Source: Silurus meridionalis (taxonomy: Eukaryota > Chordata > Actinopteri > Siluriformes > Siluridae). Taken from it: 64,000 nucleotides of DNA. The notes beneath the pieces are model-generated. The model saw nothing but the letters and a program-made list of their open reading frames with translations. It did not search any database and was not told the DNA's origin. This document shows positions 11,992 to 24,613 of the stretch, in pieces; the stretch's first letter is position 1; every line of letters begins with the position of its first letter. The stretch lies in NCBI RefSeq assembly GCF_014805685.1, contig NC_060909.1, positions 7,050,792 through 7,114,791 on the forward strand. The letters are read 5' to 3'. The position numbers were made by a program, and so were the translations under genes.

Positions 11992-14012
11992 AGAGCAAGC
12001 AATTAAGTAAAATATATCAATCACATTGGTAATGGTAGGTACACTCGATATCTATTTTAAAAGAAAACACTTCTTTGTAGCTTGAGCAATAAAGTCTAAA
12101 CCAAAGAAAATGCTGAAAGTTTACTGAGAAGAAGCTTTTATGGTAAAATGGCTCATGTATATTCCTCCCGTTTGACTTGGCCACAAGATGTCTCACTTGT
12201 GTGAAAAACATAAACCAATAAATAGAAATATTTCTACTACGTGATGCTAGATTTCAAAAATTGATTTGCCAGATTAAGAAAATCTTGAAAGAAACCTGTA
12301 GTGCTAGTGACCCATAGATGACATAAGTGACATAAACAGGATAGTTGTGTATTGAGAATTTGCAAACAATTTTGTGTATACATTGCAAAATATGTGTTGA
12401 CTTGTACAATCACTAATTCAACCCAGCCCTAGATTCTACAAGGGTTCTTTGGATAATTAGCAGCTCCTTGCTTCCTGCAAATGTTATCTTATCTTATCTA
12501 TTTAGAATCTGCAGTGAAGCTGTGCTGTAGGATTATATGCAATCTTTCAGGCTTCCTACAGAAGTACAAACAGATGCAACCTTGTGGAATCTTGATTAAA
12601 GAAGCAAAAAAACATAGCAAAATGGTTATAACCATTTTATTAATAGATGCATGGGATTCCTTGCCAGGTGATGCTTTTCTAGTATTTACTCATCACTGCA
12701 GATGAGCACTTGTAGATGCGGATTGCTGTTGTAGTTAATCAGACTGAAGAGTCAACATGTATGTTTTGATATGCTTTTCTGCTTACAATGGTTGTAAAGA
12801 GTTGTTATTTGATTTAATGTAGCTTTCATGTCAGTGTTAATGATATACATTTGGACTCTCTCTCAATTTAAAGTAGACATTAATTGAAGCTTATGACCTG
12901 TGTCTGAATGATGTTATGTATTGTGGGCCACATGACTGGCAGATTGGATAATTGCATGAATAGGGATTCATGTAGAGTGTTTCTGTTTAAGCTGTGTATA
13001 TGTGTATATATAACATTGGAACTGTGTAGGAATTCTTGACAAGCTCAGCTCAGTGCAGTCTCACACAGTAACTTACAGTGGAAACTGTTCATTTTAATCC
13101 TGAATCAGTAGCCTACCTTTGTCCTCATTATTCCTTGGTTATAGAAAAAGTAAAGGATAGGGTTAATATCTTCCATGCTACAGATGAACAAAACAGTTTT
13201 TGAGTCATACTGGCATGACTTATGCAATGCACATATAGAAAGAGGAACCTTTTTTGGAGCAATAGAACCGCAAAGCTAACAGTACCATCGTGGGATGTGA
13301 ATACATGCCAGTGTATGAATGTGTGTGTGCTGTGGTTGTCAGTCAACATATACACAGCATGTAGTGTAGGACATGAGTCTTTACTCATTCCTCAGGAGTA
13401 TTTTCAGAAGCACCCATCTTAGCTTGTCCTAAAGTCTAAGCCTCTTTAAACAGTCAAAACTTTAATCCTTTTACCAAATTTTAGCTTTAAGTTTGTAAAA
13501 CATGGAAATATTTTTCCTTTACTTTAAGGAAAGATATACATTGGCATTACACTGTAGATTATCTATATTTAATATTAGCCTGTTTATGTGGGAGGTGACA
13601 TTGGTTACATGACCGAAATCTGATTACTAATAGCATGAACCTGAAATGGATGTACTATTCATATTTTTATTAAGATTGCACTGCCACACATATCTTCACA
13701 TGGGACATGAACATTAAATTAACCTGTATACAAGTAAATGTTTTACCCGCTTTTAAACCACTGCATCAATTTGATCAACATCTGCCATCTTTGACCCAAG
13801 TGTGATTAAAAAAAAAGAAAATCACTTAATTGTCCAAAACAGTTTGAAAAGGAGTTTATGCAAAGAGGATTTACATATATAGGTTTTCAAGAAATTTGTT
13901 AGAGCAGCTTCATCATAAATCAAATCTGGGTCTAGAAATTTTTGGGCCTACTCCAGGCCTGGACCAACTCTGGCATTTGTCAAGTGGATTACATATATAC
14001 ACATATTACAGA

Positions 14013-15230
14013 TATACACCAACCAGGCATAACATTATGACCTGTGATTGAATAACACTGATAATCTCTTCATGATTGCACCTGTTAGTAGGTGGGCTAT
14101 ATTAGGCAGCAAGTGAAAATTGAAGCTGATGACATCATAGCTGATGTGTTAGAAACAGGAAAAATAGATGAGGGTAAGGATTTGTGCGAGTGTGACAACG
14201 GCCAAATTGTGATGGCTAGACGACTGGGCCAGAGCATCTTCAAAACTGCAGCTCTTGTTGTTTCGGGTCTGCAGTGGTCAGTATCTATCAAAATGGTCCA
14301 AGGAAGGAACAGTGGTGACCCGGTGACAAGGTCATGGGCGACCATCAAAGAATTTGAGTCCTCATGCTGTGTGTCAGGTGCAGAAGCTGGCTTGAAAAAA
14401 CAGATGCATTCATTGCTTAAGAGGTTGCAGAAGCGGAAGGTCCGCTTGTCAGTGCTCAGACTATACGCAATACACTGCAACAAATCGGTTTACATGGCCG
14501 TCGTCCCCGAAGGAAGGCTCTTCTAAAGCTGGCTCTCAAGAAACCTGTAAACAGTTTGCTTAAAGACAACCTGTCCAGGAGCTTGAATTACTGGAACCAT
14601 GTCCCGTGATCTGATGAGACTAAGATAAATGGCTCAGATGATGTCCAGCATGTGTGATGAGTACCAAGAAAATTTTGTCTTGGCTACAGTCAAGCATTAT
14701 GGTGGTCTTGGTCTGCATGAGTGCTGCTGGTACTGGTGAGCTGCGGTTCATTGAGTGGAAACATGAATTCCAATATGTACTGTGACATTCTAAAGAAGAA
14801 CATGATGTTCTCCCTTCAGAAACTGGGCTGAACGGCAGTTTTACAACATAATAACGACTCAAAAAAACACACCGCCAAGATGACAACTGCCTTGCTAAGG
14901 AAGCTGAAGGTGAAGCTGATGGAGTGGCCAAGTATGCCTTCAGACCTGAACTTTTTTAAACACCTGTGAGGCATCCTCAAGCAGAATGTGGAGCAGCACC
15001 ATGTGTCTAATATCCAGCAGTTCTGTGAAGAGTGGAAGAGGATCCCAGCAACAACCAATGCAGCTCTGGTGAATTAAATGCACAGAAAGAGTAATGCAGT
15101 GCTGGATAACAATTGTGCTCACACAAAATATATTGACAATTTGTACACAGTTTTGACATGTTTACTTAGGGTGTACTCACTTTTGTTGCCAGCTATTTTG
15201 ACAATAATGACTATAGGTTATTGTGACTAT
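14013..15230 (+). mobile_element. Chimeric Tc1-like remnant (two subfamilies joined)
   Basis: 14013-14345 matches, from recall, the 5' end of one teleost Tc1 family: TATACACCAACCAGGCATAA end, then GATGGCTAGACGACTGG and CAGTGGTCAGTATCTATCAA in the transposase start. From about 14375 to 15230 the sequence matches the body and 3' end of a different family: CAGTCAAGCAT, GAGCTGCGGTTCATTGAG, CAAGATGACAACTGCCTTGC, and the 3' motif GGGTGTACTCACTTTTGTTG. The transposase has many stops and frameshifts. The 3' terminus runs into an ATTC microsatellite and no clear right inverted repeat is left. Confidence 0.7.
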
Positions 15231-15279
15231 ATTCATTCATTCATTCATTCATTCATTCATTCATTCATTCATTCATTCC
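15231..15279. repeat. (ATTC)n microsatellite
   Basis: About twelve perfect ATTC units directly after the Tc1 remnant. Confidence 0.95.
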
Positions 15280-15779
15280 AAACTGGCAAAACCCTCAAAG
15301 TGCTATTTATCCAGCTATGTTCATCACAGTTCTCTAAACTATCTAGCTATAATTTTTTCATTTGGTTAAAGTTGTTCTGAATCCCAGTCTGAACATAAGG
15401 CTAGAATACAGCAATAGAGGACAACAATTCATTGCAGGGCACTATGCACATATACAGTATACAGTATTTATACACATTCAAACCGAGAGGCTTCACCAAA
15501 TTCAGATTTTAACAGGTAGAACCCCAAAGAAAACCCACATTGGCACAGGAAGAAAACTGTTTCTGGGATGAATACATTTCCACAAGATGAATACAAAGAT
15601 AAAGTGTTAAATGAAGAAGAATGAATGAATAAATGAAGGAGGAAAAGACATACAGTACTATGGAACAGTAAAATTTTAAATAGAGCTAGAACGTTTGGAG
15701 AACTGTGAGCTACATAGCTGGATGAATAGCACTTTGAGGGTTTCACCAGTTTGGAGTATCATATATTGATCTTTAAAAT

Positions 15780-16680
15780 CAAGTCAAGTCAAGAAGCGTT
15801 TTATTGTCATTTTAACCATATATAGCTGACACAGTACACAGTGAAATGAAACAATGTTCCTCCAGAACCCTGATGCTACATAAAACAAGATAAAACAACA
15901 ATCACAGAAACAGAAAAGGCTGGGACAGGGATGTGTTTACCACTGTGTAGCATCCCTTCTCCTTTTAACTAGACTCTGTATACAGTACATCTGGGAACCA
16001 AGGAAACAAGTTGCTAATCAGTTGCTGATGTTTTAGGAGAGGAAGTTTGTTCTATTTGTGTATGATACAGGATTCTAGCTGCTCAGCAGTCCTGGGTCTT
16101 CTTTGTCATATATTTTATTTTATTTCATGATGCACCAAATGTTTTAAAATGTTGAAAAATCTGGACTACTATGTTCACAGACAATGATTTCTGGAGGTGT
16201 TTCAGAGCCCATGTAGTGATTTCCATTACAGAATCATACATAATTATACTCAGTGCTTCCGGCGGGCCAAAAGATCACAAGCATTCAATGTTGATTTCTG
16301 ATTATGTTAAGAAAAAAATTCTTGTGAAATAATAATAAAATAATAATTTGCCACATATATCACAGTCATGCTACTGACCTGTTACCAATTAACCTAGTAG
16401 GTAAAATGTTTTTCCAGCTGTTTCTTTTTGGTGACACTTTTCTAGACTTTTGTTGCCCCATCCCAACTTAACAAAAAGAATGCTGTGGTCATCAAATTCA
16501 AAATGACCTTATTTTCCTACATTCCTTAAAATGGTACATTTCCTGAGTTTAAACATTTAATATGTTTTATGTTCTATTGGGAATAAAATAGGGGTTGATG
16601 AGTTTTGAAAATCATTGCATTCTTTTTTCATTAACACCTCACACAGCGCCACTAGATTTTCTAAATTGGGCTTGCATCTT
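15780..16680 (-). mobile_element. LINE-like tail plus degenerate Tc1-like copy
   Basis: 15780-15910 begins with CAAGTCAAGTCAAG and GTTTTATTGTCATTTTAACC, a common teleost LINE-type 3' tail. From 15918, GGGACAGGGATGTGTTTACC and CACTGTGTAGCATCCC are the reverse complement of the 3' coding end of the Tc1-like element at 9530-10724 or a close relative. The block runs to about 16680, where ACAGCGCCACTAGATTTTC looks like a decayed terminal repeat. No open transposase remains. Confidence 0.55.
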
Positions 16681-19393
16681 TTAGTCCCGAAATGAAAGTA
16701 TGAAAAAAGACTCAAACAATACATTATTTTTTTCTGGTTTGGTTGTCTGTTAGAGCAGATGTGACCACTTATACTGGCCATTACAGGAAGTAATGGGCCT
16801 TACAGGAAGTGTGCTTTGTTATAGATAAAAACACACATAGCCATGCTTAGGTCAACCTCCCATTCCACAACAAGAAGTTTTACACATGCATGCTCACATG
16901 GACGATGAAATACCTTTGATGTGGCTTATGGTAAAAACACAAGCCACAGAGATAAGTTTCTAAAAAGAATACCGCAAAAGAAAATGCAGCTTGAAAATGC
17001 AACATGCATAGTTGTTGGAAATTTACACTTTGAGTTTTGTCTTGCTTTACTGGACTCAGGGAGATTTATGGTGCTTTTAGAACAATTGGGGATGACAGAA
17101 TTGCGTTTTCCCCATCACCTGCTAAAACCATGACAAAGCTGCTTGTTTGCTAAGCTGTATAAGTTTTTACTGACAGAGGAATTGTACTGAGATTATACTG
17201 TACACTGATTAAATAGCATAGAAAAATCGAGCAATGTTTATTAATACAGTAACTAATGATATTGTTTTTGTTTAGAGTATACTGAGATTCTCTTATCTTT
17301 TATATATTACAGCAACCACAGCAAGGAATCTGGGGCTTCATCATCGTTATGTTTCACTGGAGACTGCAAATTCCTCATTTACTGTATGTTGGTTTTGCAA
17401 AGTTTTGCAAAAATGTGTGAGTAAGAGAGAGCTTGTGTATGTGAGAGTTTGATATCAAATATTAAAATAGGATTCACTTTCCCAGAAATAGTTGCTGTTA
17501 TGGATCTTTTGTGGCAATGGTCACGGTTGGAGAAAATGAGGAATTAGGAAAAAGAAGTGAGAAGGACTGGATGTCCCCCATACACTCGGTTTAAGGCCAA
17601 CTCTGTGTCATTATGAAAGAGAAGGAGGCCACCAAAACCTCTGTGCACTAACAGACAGGAAACTAAGCCTATTGTGGCCAGTCCATTCACTGACTCCAAA
17701 CAAAAAGCCATCACATTCCTAACAGGTGCACTTTTATTTTCATCCGAGATCTGAGAAATGCTTTACGATCTAAAAAATCCTGCGTTCTCAGGGAAAAGAG
17801 ACAAAAAGACATCCTAAGAATAAAATATAGCAAAAATATAATTTTAAAGGATTTATATTTCAATATGTTGCCAGGTCTAAATATTTAGGATTTTGAAAAA
17901 ACAAGAACAATACCCAGGGTTTATCTAAAAGAAAGCTGTGTGAAATATGGTTATAACAAATTTCCTAAAAATAGAGGAATCTTTCTTTTTTAATTAAATT
18001 TTTATTGTGTTAATCACACTAACTGTTTTTTCTAAGTTTATATAGAAGACTTAAAGAGTGTAGAAATGTATGTAAAGTTTATGTTGGGTGGACTCTTCCT
18101 TAGGATATATATTGTTTGATTTTTTTATCAATTTGAGTACAATTTGTCAATAATAATAAAAAAATATATATAAATTAACAAATATAAAGCAATTTACACT
18201 GGCAAACCGGTATGGAACCTTATCTGGTTTACTCACAACTAATAGAAAATTACAAAAAAACATATAAAGACACAATTGTGTGAACATATCAGGCTTGGTC
18301 TGAAAATGTCATTGTATTTTAATGTTTGTTTGACACAAACATGACATATTTGTTTGACACAGGGAATTCCATATACATGGAATTATGGAGAGCCAGTCAC
18401 ATTGCAACTTTTCAATATTTTGACAACCTTGTGCCAAGAAAAGATATCAGATACTATTTGACTTGTAGGAAAAATAACTAAAGAAAAGGGAAAAAATATT
18501 ACAAACACAGAGTCTGTATAGTATACAAAGACTTCCACATGACATTAACCATCAACATTCCTAGCTTATGCTATTTTCAGTCTAGTCAAGTTGTTTTTTT
18601 ACACAACTGTGTAAAATGGTTAAATAGCCCTTGAGTTGGTAAAGTGGACATATGACAATAGTTGGTGTCAACACCAGAATGTGGACATCAATCTGGTGCA
18701 ACTGCAATCTGAATACCTCATCCTTAAACAGGAGGAGTGCAACATGTCCTTTGCAATATACCACTGTTTCCTGTTTTCATCTTGAACTATGTGATCTTGG
18801 TCATCACCAGGCTGACTATGTGTAAGTATTTACTGTATATGGACAAATTATGTTTGTCAGTATAAATTTCATTTCCACTCTTTAACAGTGAAGTGTACAA
18901 ACAATGATGAACAGTCGCATTGAGGAAAAGTTTAATTATAATCATTATAACATTTAACAGCAGTTGATTTTTATATTAGTTCTTCGCTTTTATGCGATGA
19001 GAAAGCATGACACAGCTAATCGGCTAAGAGGAAACGGACTGGCAGCACACAAAAAAATAATAAATTGTGCAACACACGGTAAGACGATAGTCATACATTT
19101 ATTATAAGTGTAATTATTCGACCACTCCAGCTTGTTAAGGGCGATTTTTAAAAGCTATAAAAACTTTAGGATATAATTAAAACCGTTGTGGATTGCGTTC
19201 TTTGAAAACATACATTGACAATAATGGTAAAAACACTCCAACATCGCAAGCATTCTGAACCTGCAGTTCACGTGGTCAGGTTGAAGGCATATGTGTGACT
19301 AGTGCATCAACACCTCAGGCTAGAGTCTACACCACAGTACACAAGGCGCATACGAAAAAAAAAAAGTGTCACCACGATAGGCCTTTCTTCTAA
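16681..19393. other. Intergenic, AT-rich, no feature recognised
   Basis: No conserved coding motif, RNA gene or clear transposon is seen. Small open frames (for example 16921-17133) show no family signature. The position, upstream of spi1, would suit distal blood-cell enhancers, but none can be identified by eye. Confidence 0.4.
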
Positions 19394-19480
19394 AACCTCA
19401 AGTTTCTTGGTGGTGGAGGATATTTAAAGTGTAGGTTCTCCCGAGCACATTCAAAAAGACTGTTCTCATGCGAGAATTCA

Positions 19481-20116
19481 ATGACAGTTCGTGGTCCTCT
19501 ATATTTCTTTCCGAAATATGAGGTTGATTGCAAATCTGGGATATTCACAAAGAAATACTATTTATTTTATTGCAAAAGGTTCACAAGCAAATTCAATGTA
19601 CAAGATATAGGTTGCAGGTTTAGTGTTACATTAGATACAGTAAAAAAATCCATGCATCATCATGGAGATAAAACAGCAGGAAATGGACAGGAGATTAGCA
19701 TTTGTTTTATTGTCCAAATTAATACATTTATTAGTTTACTAGTAAAGTTATCAAAGGATGTTTATGAAGGAGGGATTTGCCAGGAAAAGATCAAATACCT
19801 CTTTGACTTTGTTATGCTTTTATGGGTTTTTTTAGGTGCTTTGTCCTGCTCAGTATCACTGGGTTTAATAGCTTTACATTACAAATGGTCTAGTCAAAAA
19901 ATAAAGGGAATATATTTCACAGTGGTGTTGAATTTTCGAAACAAATTTTCAATTGAGTCAGAATTTTTTCAGAAATATGATCATGTTTTCTATAAGAGCG
20001 GTAAATCAAAAGTTTATATTAATGTGCTAATTTTAATGTCAATATGTATATTCACAGGGACATACTTTATGGCTAATATTAAAACAGATAATAAACAGTG
20101 CTGTTATTTAGAATAG
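19481..20116 (+). CDS. Orphan 211-residue ORF, predicted membrane protein
   Basis: I do not recognise this protein. From the ATG at 19481 it has 211 codons with no stop, and the same frame stays open upstream to 19394 (after TAA at 19391). That is unusual in sequence this AT-rich. The product has a soluble, Lys/Cys-containing N-terminal part, a moderately hydrophobic stretch (ICFIVQINTFISLLVKL), a strong membrane segment (FVMLLWVFLGALSCSVSLGL) and a second strong one near the end (INVLILMSICIFTGTYFM). About 55 bp upstream of the ATG lies a TATA-like TATTTAAAG. No domain motif, signal peptide or transposase/reverse transcriptase pattern is visible. It could be a single-exon lineage-specific gene, an exon of a larger gene, a decayed repeat ORF or chance. 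Confidence 0.35.
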   Translation: MTVRGPLYFFPKYEVDCKSGIFTKKYYLFYCKRFTSKFNVQDIGCRFSVTLDTVKKSMHHHGDKTAGNGQEISICFIVQINTFISLLVKLSKDVYEGGICQEKIKYLFDFVMLLWVFLGALSCSVSLGLIALHYKWSSQKIKGIYFTVVLNFRNKFSIESEFFQKYDHVFYKSGKSKVYINVLILMSICIFTGTYFMANIKTDNKQCCYLE

Positions 20117-22974
20117 GCAGAACAATACTAGTATAAAGATTGTATATCACGTTTCTAAATGCAATGTAATAATCCTCTAATAGCTTGTGCTCAGGATTAG
20201 CCAAATATTTATTCTCAGAAATACATCCGGTTTGTTTATGCTGCAATAATCAGGCCTTGTAGGCCAAAAATTCCTGCTGATATTGCTATTACATCTTATG
20301 TCAGATGTCATACACCCATGCAGGCCAAGTTGGATGTAGCATAAAGAACAACCGTAAAGATAAAAAAAAATTCAGTACTTTCTAATACATTGAATCAAAT
20401 TGTTTTTTTATGTACAGAAGGCATTAAAAGCTAAGCACTAGCATAATACTTTCTTTAAGCAACACATAACCTGCCTGGCCATGCACAAAACAAAAGATAT
20501 GTTCAGAGGCTAACACATTTTGTTTGCGTACTTCACAATTGCTCCACAGACCAAGCTACAATGCAAACTCTCTCACAAGTCATTCACATACAGCCTAACA
20601 AGAAGTGAACCTGAAAGAGAGTACCCCCCACTAACTTCTGCTTTTCTGCCTGACACACAGAAGAGACTGCATTATTTCTGCAGATCTGCGTTTATGTTCA
20701 CTGCATTATAGCTGCATTGAAAACAGACATAAAAGGCATTTAATAGTAGTAGTAATAGTCAGAATATCCTGCTCTTTTTATAGAAGATGAATGTACCACA
20801 GTTCTTTACTCACGGATTTATAGGTCGGAACCTCAGAATAGGTAATCATGATAAGAAATCATGATTTCCATGTGCATTCCTGTAACATATCAGAGTAAAT
20901 GTGTTCTGTTTACTAAAGCAGAAGTTAAATGTATCAGTGAAAGACATAAATCAATGTCCATGTCTGTAAAAGGACATGACATTTTGGCTGTAAAAGAAAA
21001 CAAAAACGTTTTTGAGTCTTTATTTAGCTGTTCATTCAAACAGAGAAGTGAAAGTTCTCTCGATTCTTTCTCTTTGTTTTTTGTTTTTTTCTCTCCACGT
21101 ACACATTAAACCCAGCTTTATAGTATGTTTAACTTTTAAGCCTTTGTGGCATTGATGTTTACCTGGATTTATTATAATGAAGTAACTGAAATGACGCTAC
21201 TTCCCTCCTAGTGAACTTCCTACATATTCATTATCTTTCCCTTTTCATTCCGTTACAATGTTTACACCTCACACGATCTTCCCGCCCTCTATTTTCAGCC
21301 TTAAATCTAAATTCCATGTCTTTTGAGCAGAGGCATAAGAAGAGGGTGGAATGATTTAAAGTGAGGTGTCCCAAACACTATCAGTTCAAGAGCTTTATTT
21401 GAATATGTACAACATTTTCCTATTTAACTAATCGACTGACAGAACACATTTTCATAACCAGTTAAAACTTTCAACAATAACTTGTTTATTTCTGCTGCAG
21501 TGTAAAGAAATGAAGACAGTGTAAAGAATAATTTACTTTGATAAACACTATATGGTATTATACAAAGCTTGGGAAAGAGAAAGAGGAATTATGGAAGGTT
21601 TCCAAAATGCATGTGCACCACTGTACCGTAACCTTATTTTCTATGCAGCGACTGAACAAAAATGTTTTCCAGTGGCCAGATTATTTAGGCTTCAGTTTCA
21701 AGTCTTGTGAGTTATTTCAGATATAGCTGAAAATTAGCTAGAAATTTTGCTGAAACCTGGTTAATAACTTTGTCTTATTTGGCAAACCAAAGGACTGTGT
21801 TGACTAGATATTAGCCTATACTATAGGTCAGGCATGTTTAATTTTGTTTGAAACTGCATCAGACATACAGTACTGTATGTTGATATGACATCTTCCAAAA
21901 AAATCTTTCATGCACCACCAAAATACATACAGTATATCCACAGTCGTTTTTAATTTAACAAAATTCAATGATAGTATTTATTACTGTGCTTACTAATTTT
22001 TAATTAAATGTTTGTTTCCATTAAATTCAATAATAACAAATATTAAATATTGGCTACATTATCAAAATTGTTCCTTATGCACAGTAAATGTTGGACATTA
22101 AATAATTCATACACTTAATTCACCATCAAATAGAATTCCATGTTCAGCATTCATCCAAATACCCATAGTGAGTTTGTCTACTGCTAAAGTCATCATTTCA
22201 GGCCTGTAGCTAAATTAAAGCTAGTTTTGCTTTTGCTTCTGTAAGTTCTTATAAGTACAAGCACCCAGAGGCAATGTGCTGAAACTAGTGGTCAGGACTA
22301 TACACATTTAAGCAAGATGCATGCAGCCTTCCCACGATTGCGCCATTCCTGCACTAGCTAACAGGGACCATGAAGCAAGAGCCACACAACATGCCTGCAA
22401 GCTGATGAGGAAAGGCTGTGTAGGAAGCTTGGCGCTAAACTTAGGCTAATAATGCCTCGTCCAGTATATGCTAATGAAACCTCTACTTGTCATGGAAAAG
22501 GGGTATAAAAAAAAAAAGAAAGTAAAGAGCATAGCTCACAAAACTAATAGCAAGAAATGACTAGAAATGACCACTTATCACCTTCCAGATGATCACTTAT
22601 CTACACTGTCTCTGGAACACCATCTATATATATGTAAAACCTGTAAATTATATTACTGTCCTAAAATAACACAGGGGGAAAATAGATGCTGAGGTGGCTG
22701 TTAAATGTACAGTGTGTATTAATACACCAGAAAATTCATGTCATCAGGTTCAGTCAAAATACGCAGCTGTACAGCTGTGGCTCCAGTGGCTAAAGCAGCT
22801 GGATTTGTGGTGGAACAAAGGCAATACAATAAGCAATATAATAATTAATGCTTATATATGAACGTTCTTAGTTAAAAGGAAACACTGATAATTAATCATT
22901 TACTAACACTCAAAAATCAAGGGGAATTGAACAAATTTAATCACACAGAAATCATGTTGCTTTGAGGACTTTTG

Positions 22975-22979
<5 letters not shown>

Positions 22980-23071
<92 letters not shown>
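22980..23071. repeat. (CT)n(TA)n compound microsatellite
   Basis: About 14 CT units pass directly into about 31 TA units. The open frames across it on both strands are artefacts of the repeat. Confidence 0.98.
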
Positions 23072-23073
<2 letters not shown>

Positions 23074-23171
23074 ATCATACTATATGATCTTATCGAGACA
23101 TCTATAGAGGTTTTTCCCCCACACAGATACCAAAGTGTTGAATGTGAACGCTTGTAATGCTTAAAATAGAT

Positions 23172-23565
23172 GGTCAGTGCAAAGGTTTGCATGCCCCATG
23201 CATAAGAATTAAGACTATATTTAACAATTTAAGGTGCATCACAAGTGTCTCTACATTATCTCAAATAACAAAAATAAAAGGAAATAAAAATTTAATATTT
23301 CACTTCAGAAGTGTGCTTGCTGACTCCCATTGGCTACAATATTCTTTGTGGTATGTCTGGTTCATATCTGAGACTGAGTGTCATGATAAAATGTATTTAT
23401 AGAATATTACTTTGTTAATTCTGCAATGAACTGCAGCATACGCCCACTTTTTGAAGTTCTAGTCTTTATAGATAACTTAAAATAGAGATACATTTGACTC
23501 CCCCCTTCTCCACCCTTCCCCCTTATTTATAACCCTATGGGGGTGCAAACTTTTAGACTTTTCAA
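23172..23565. mobile_element. Possible decayed inverted-repeat (Tc1/mariner-type) element
   Basis: The left end reads CAGTGCAAAGGTTTGCATGC. The right end, complemented, reads AAAAGTTTGCACCCCC. These are similar inverted ends about 390 bp apart, with AT-rich sequence and no transposase between them. Both resemble the ends of a teleost Tc1/mariner family with GGTGCAAACTTTT termini. Borders are uncertain. Confidence 0.4.
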
Positions 23566-23805
23566 AACTTTCTTGTAAATCTTTACTGGGTAAATTAGCT
23601 TCATTTTTTTTTTAATCCAATTTGCTTAAAAATCATCTGCATTCCCGGTATTTGAAGCTTCTTAGCATTCACTTTTTGTACTACTCATCATATTTTGCTT
23701 GGCTCATGATGCGGGTTCAACTGCTGAGACATACTTTTAGTATGCAAAACTGACAGATACCCCATTTTAACAGTCACACGCACACACAAACTAATATATG
23801 AACAG

Positions 23806-23808
<3 letters not shown>

Positions 23809-23900
<92 letters not shown>
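23809..23900. repeat. (CA)n(TA)n compound microsatellite
   Basis: About 28 CA units followed by about 17 TA units. Confidence 0.98.
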
Positions 23901-23901
<1 letters not shown>

Positions 23902-24530
23902 TGTATATTTATGATTTTTTTTCCCCCTAGGTTCATGGAGTATACATAGTCAGACTCTTTAATTGGGAAGTGTCTCATACTTCCTGGAATTGGATTGAAA
24001 GTGGAGAAGTGACTTTAGTTTTAAAATGTCTGGTTTGCCTGTAATCTTCAGTTTCAGAAGCCTAATCTGCCTGTTTCAGTTTAATGGTTTCATTATTTAC
24101 AAATCTGCAGCAAGCCTTTATTTCTTACAGTTCATGATAGCATGGTATTGCAGTGGATAACATTGCAGTATCAAAGATCCATTGGCTAGCTTGATTCCTA
24201 AACTCAGGTCCTGCTTATATAATTTCTCTGGGTTCTTTGTTTTCCTCTCGCTTTCCAAACCCATTCCAAAAGGTTGATCGGCGATGCAAAACACAATGCA
24301 GACCAGAATAACCACAAAACAGATCAGGATAAACTGGTTACGGAAGATAAATTAATATAATGGTTAATATAATTAATATTTTTATTAATAGAATTAATAG
24401 ATATATGGCATTTAAACAATCCAGAATGCTCAGAATGGCCAGGAGAGAACTAATCTAACTATACTAATATTGTATGTATACGAATATTTTTTTTAACTGT
24501 GCTGTAAAGTATATGTGACACGTAAAAGTT

Positions 24531-24531
<1 letters not shown>

Positions 24532-24598
<67 letters not shown>

Positions 24599-24613
24599 AC
24601 TTACTTACTTACT
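24532..24613. repeat. (TTTC)n(TTAC)n microsatellite
   Basis: About 16 TTTC units followed by 4 TTAC units. Confidence 0.98.

Larger units (their letters stand above)
10725..14012. other. Intergenic, AT-rich, with a LINE fragment
   Basis: Apart from the LINE fragment at 11225-11402 and an AAAT microsatellite, nothing recognisable is seen. 12999-13070 has a TATA-like run (GTATATATAA) followed by a short less AT-rich stretch, but no open frame worth calling follows it. Confidence 0.5.

Noticed and set aside
12999..13070. TATA-driven gene start
   Set aside because: A TATA-like run is present, but no coding exon or splice pattern follows it.
14092..14526. 144-codon open frame
   Set aside because: It is the decayed 5' transposase of the chimeric Tc1 remnant crossing the junction, not a host gene.
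22941..23192. Open frames across the CT/TA array on both strands
   Set aside because: They are translations of a microsatellite (YIYIYI, SLSLSL) and not genes.
23688..23978. 96-codon open frame on the minus strand
   Set aside because: It is mostly CA/TA repeat (YIYIYI, CVCVCV).
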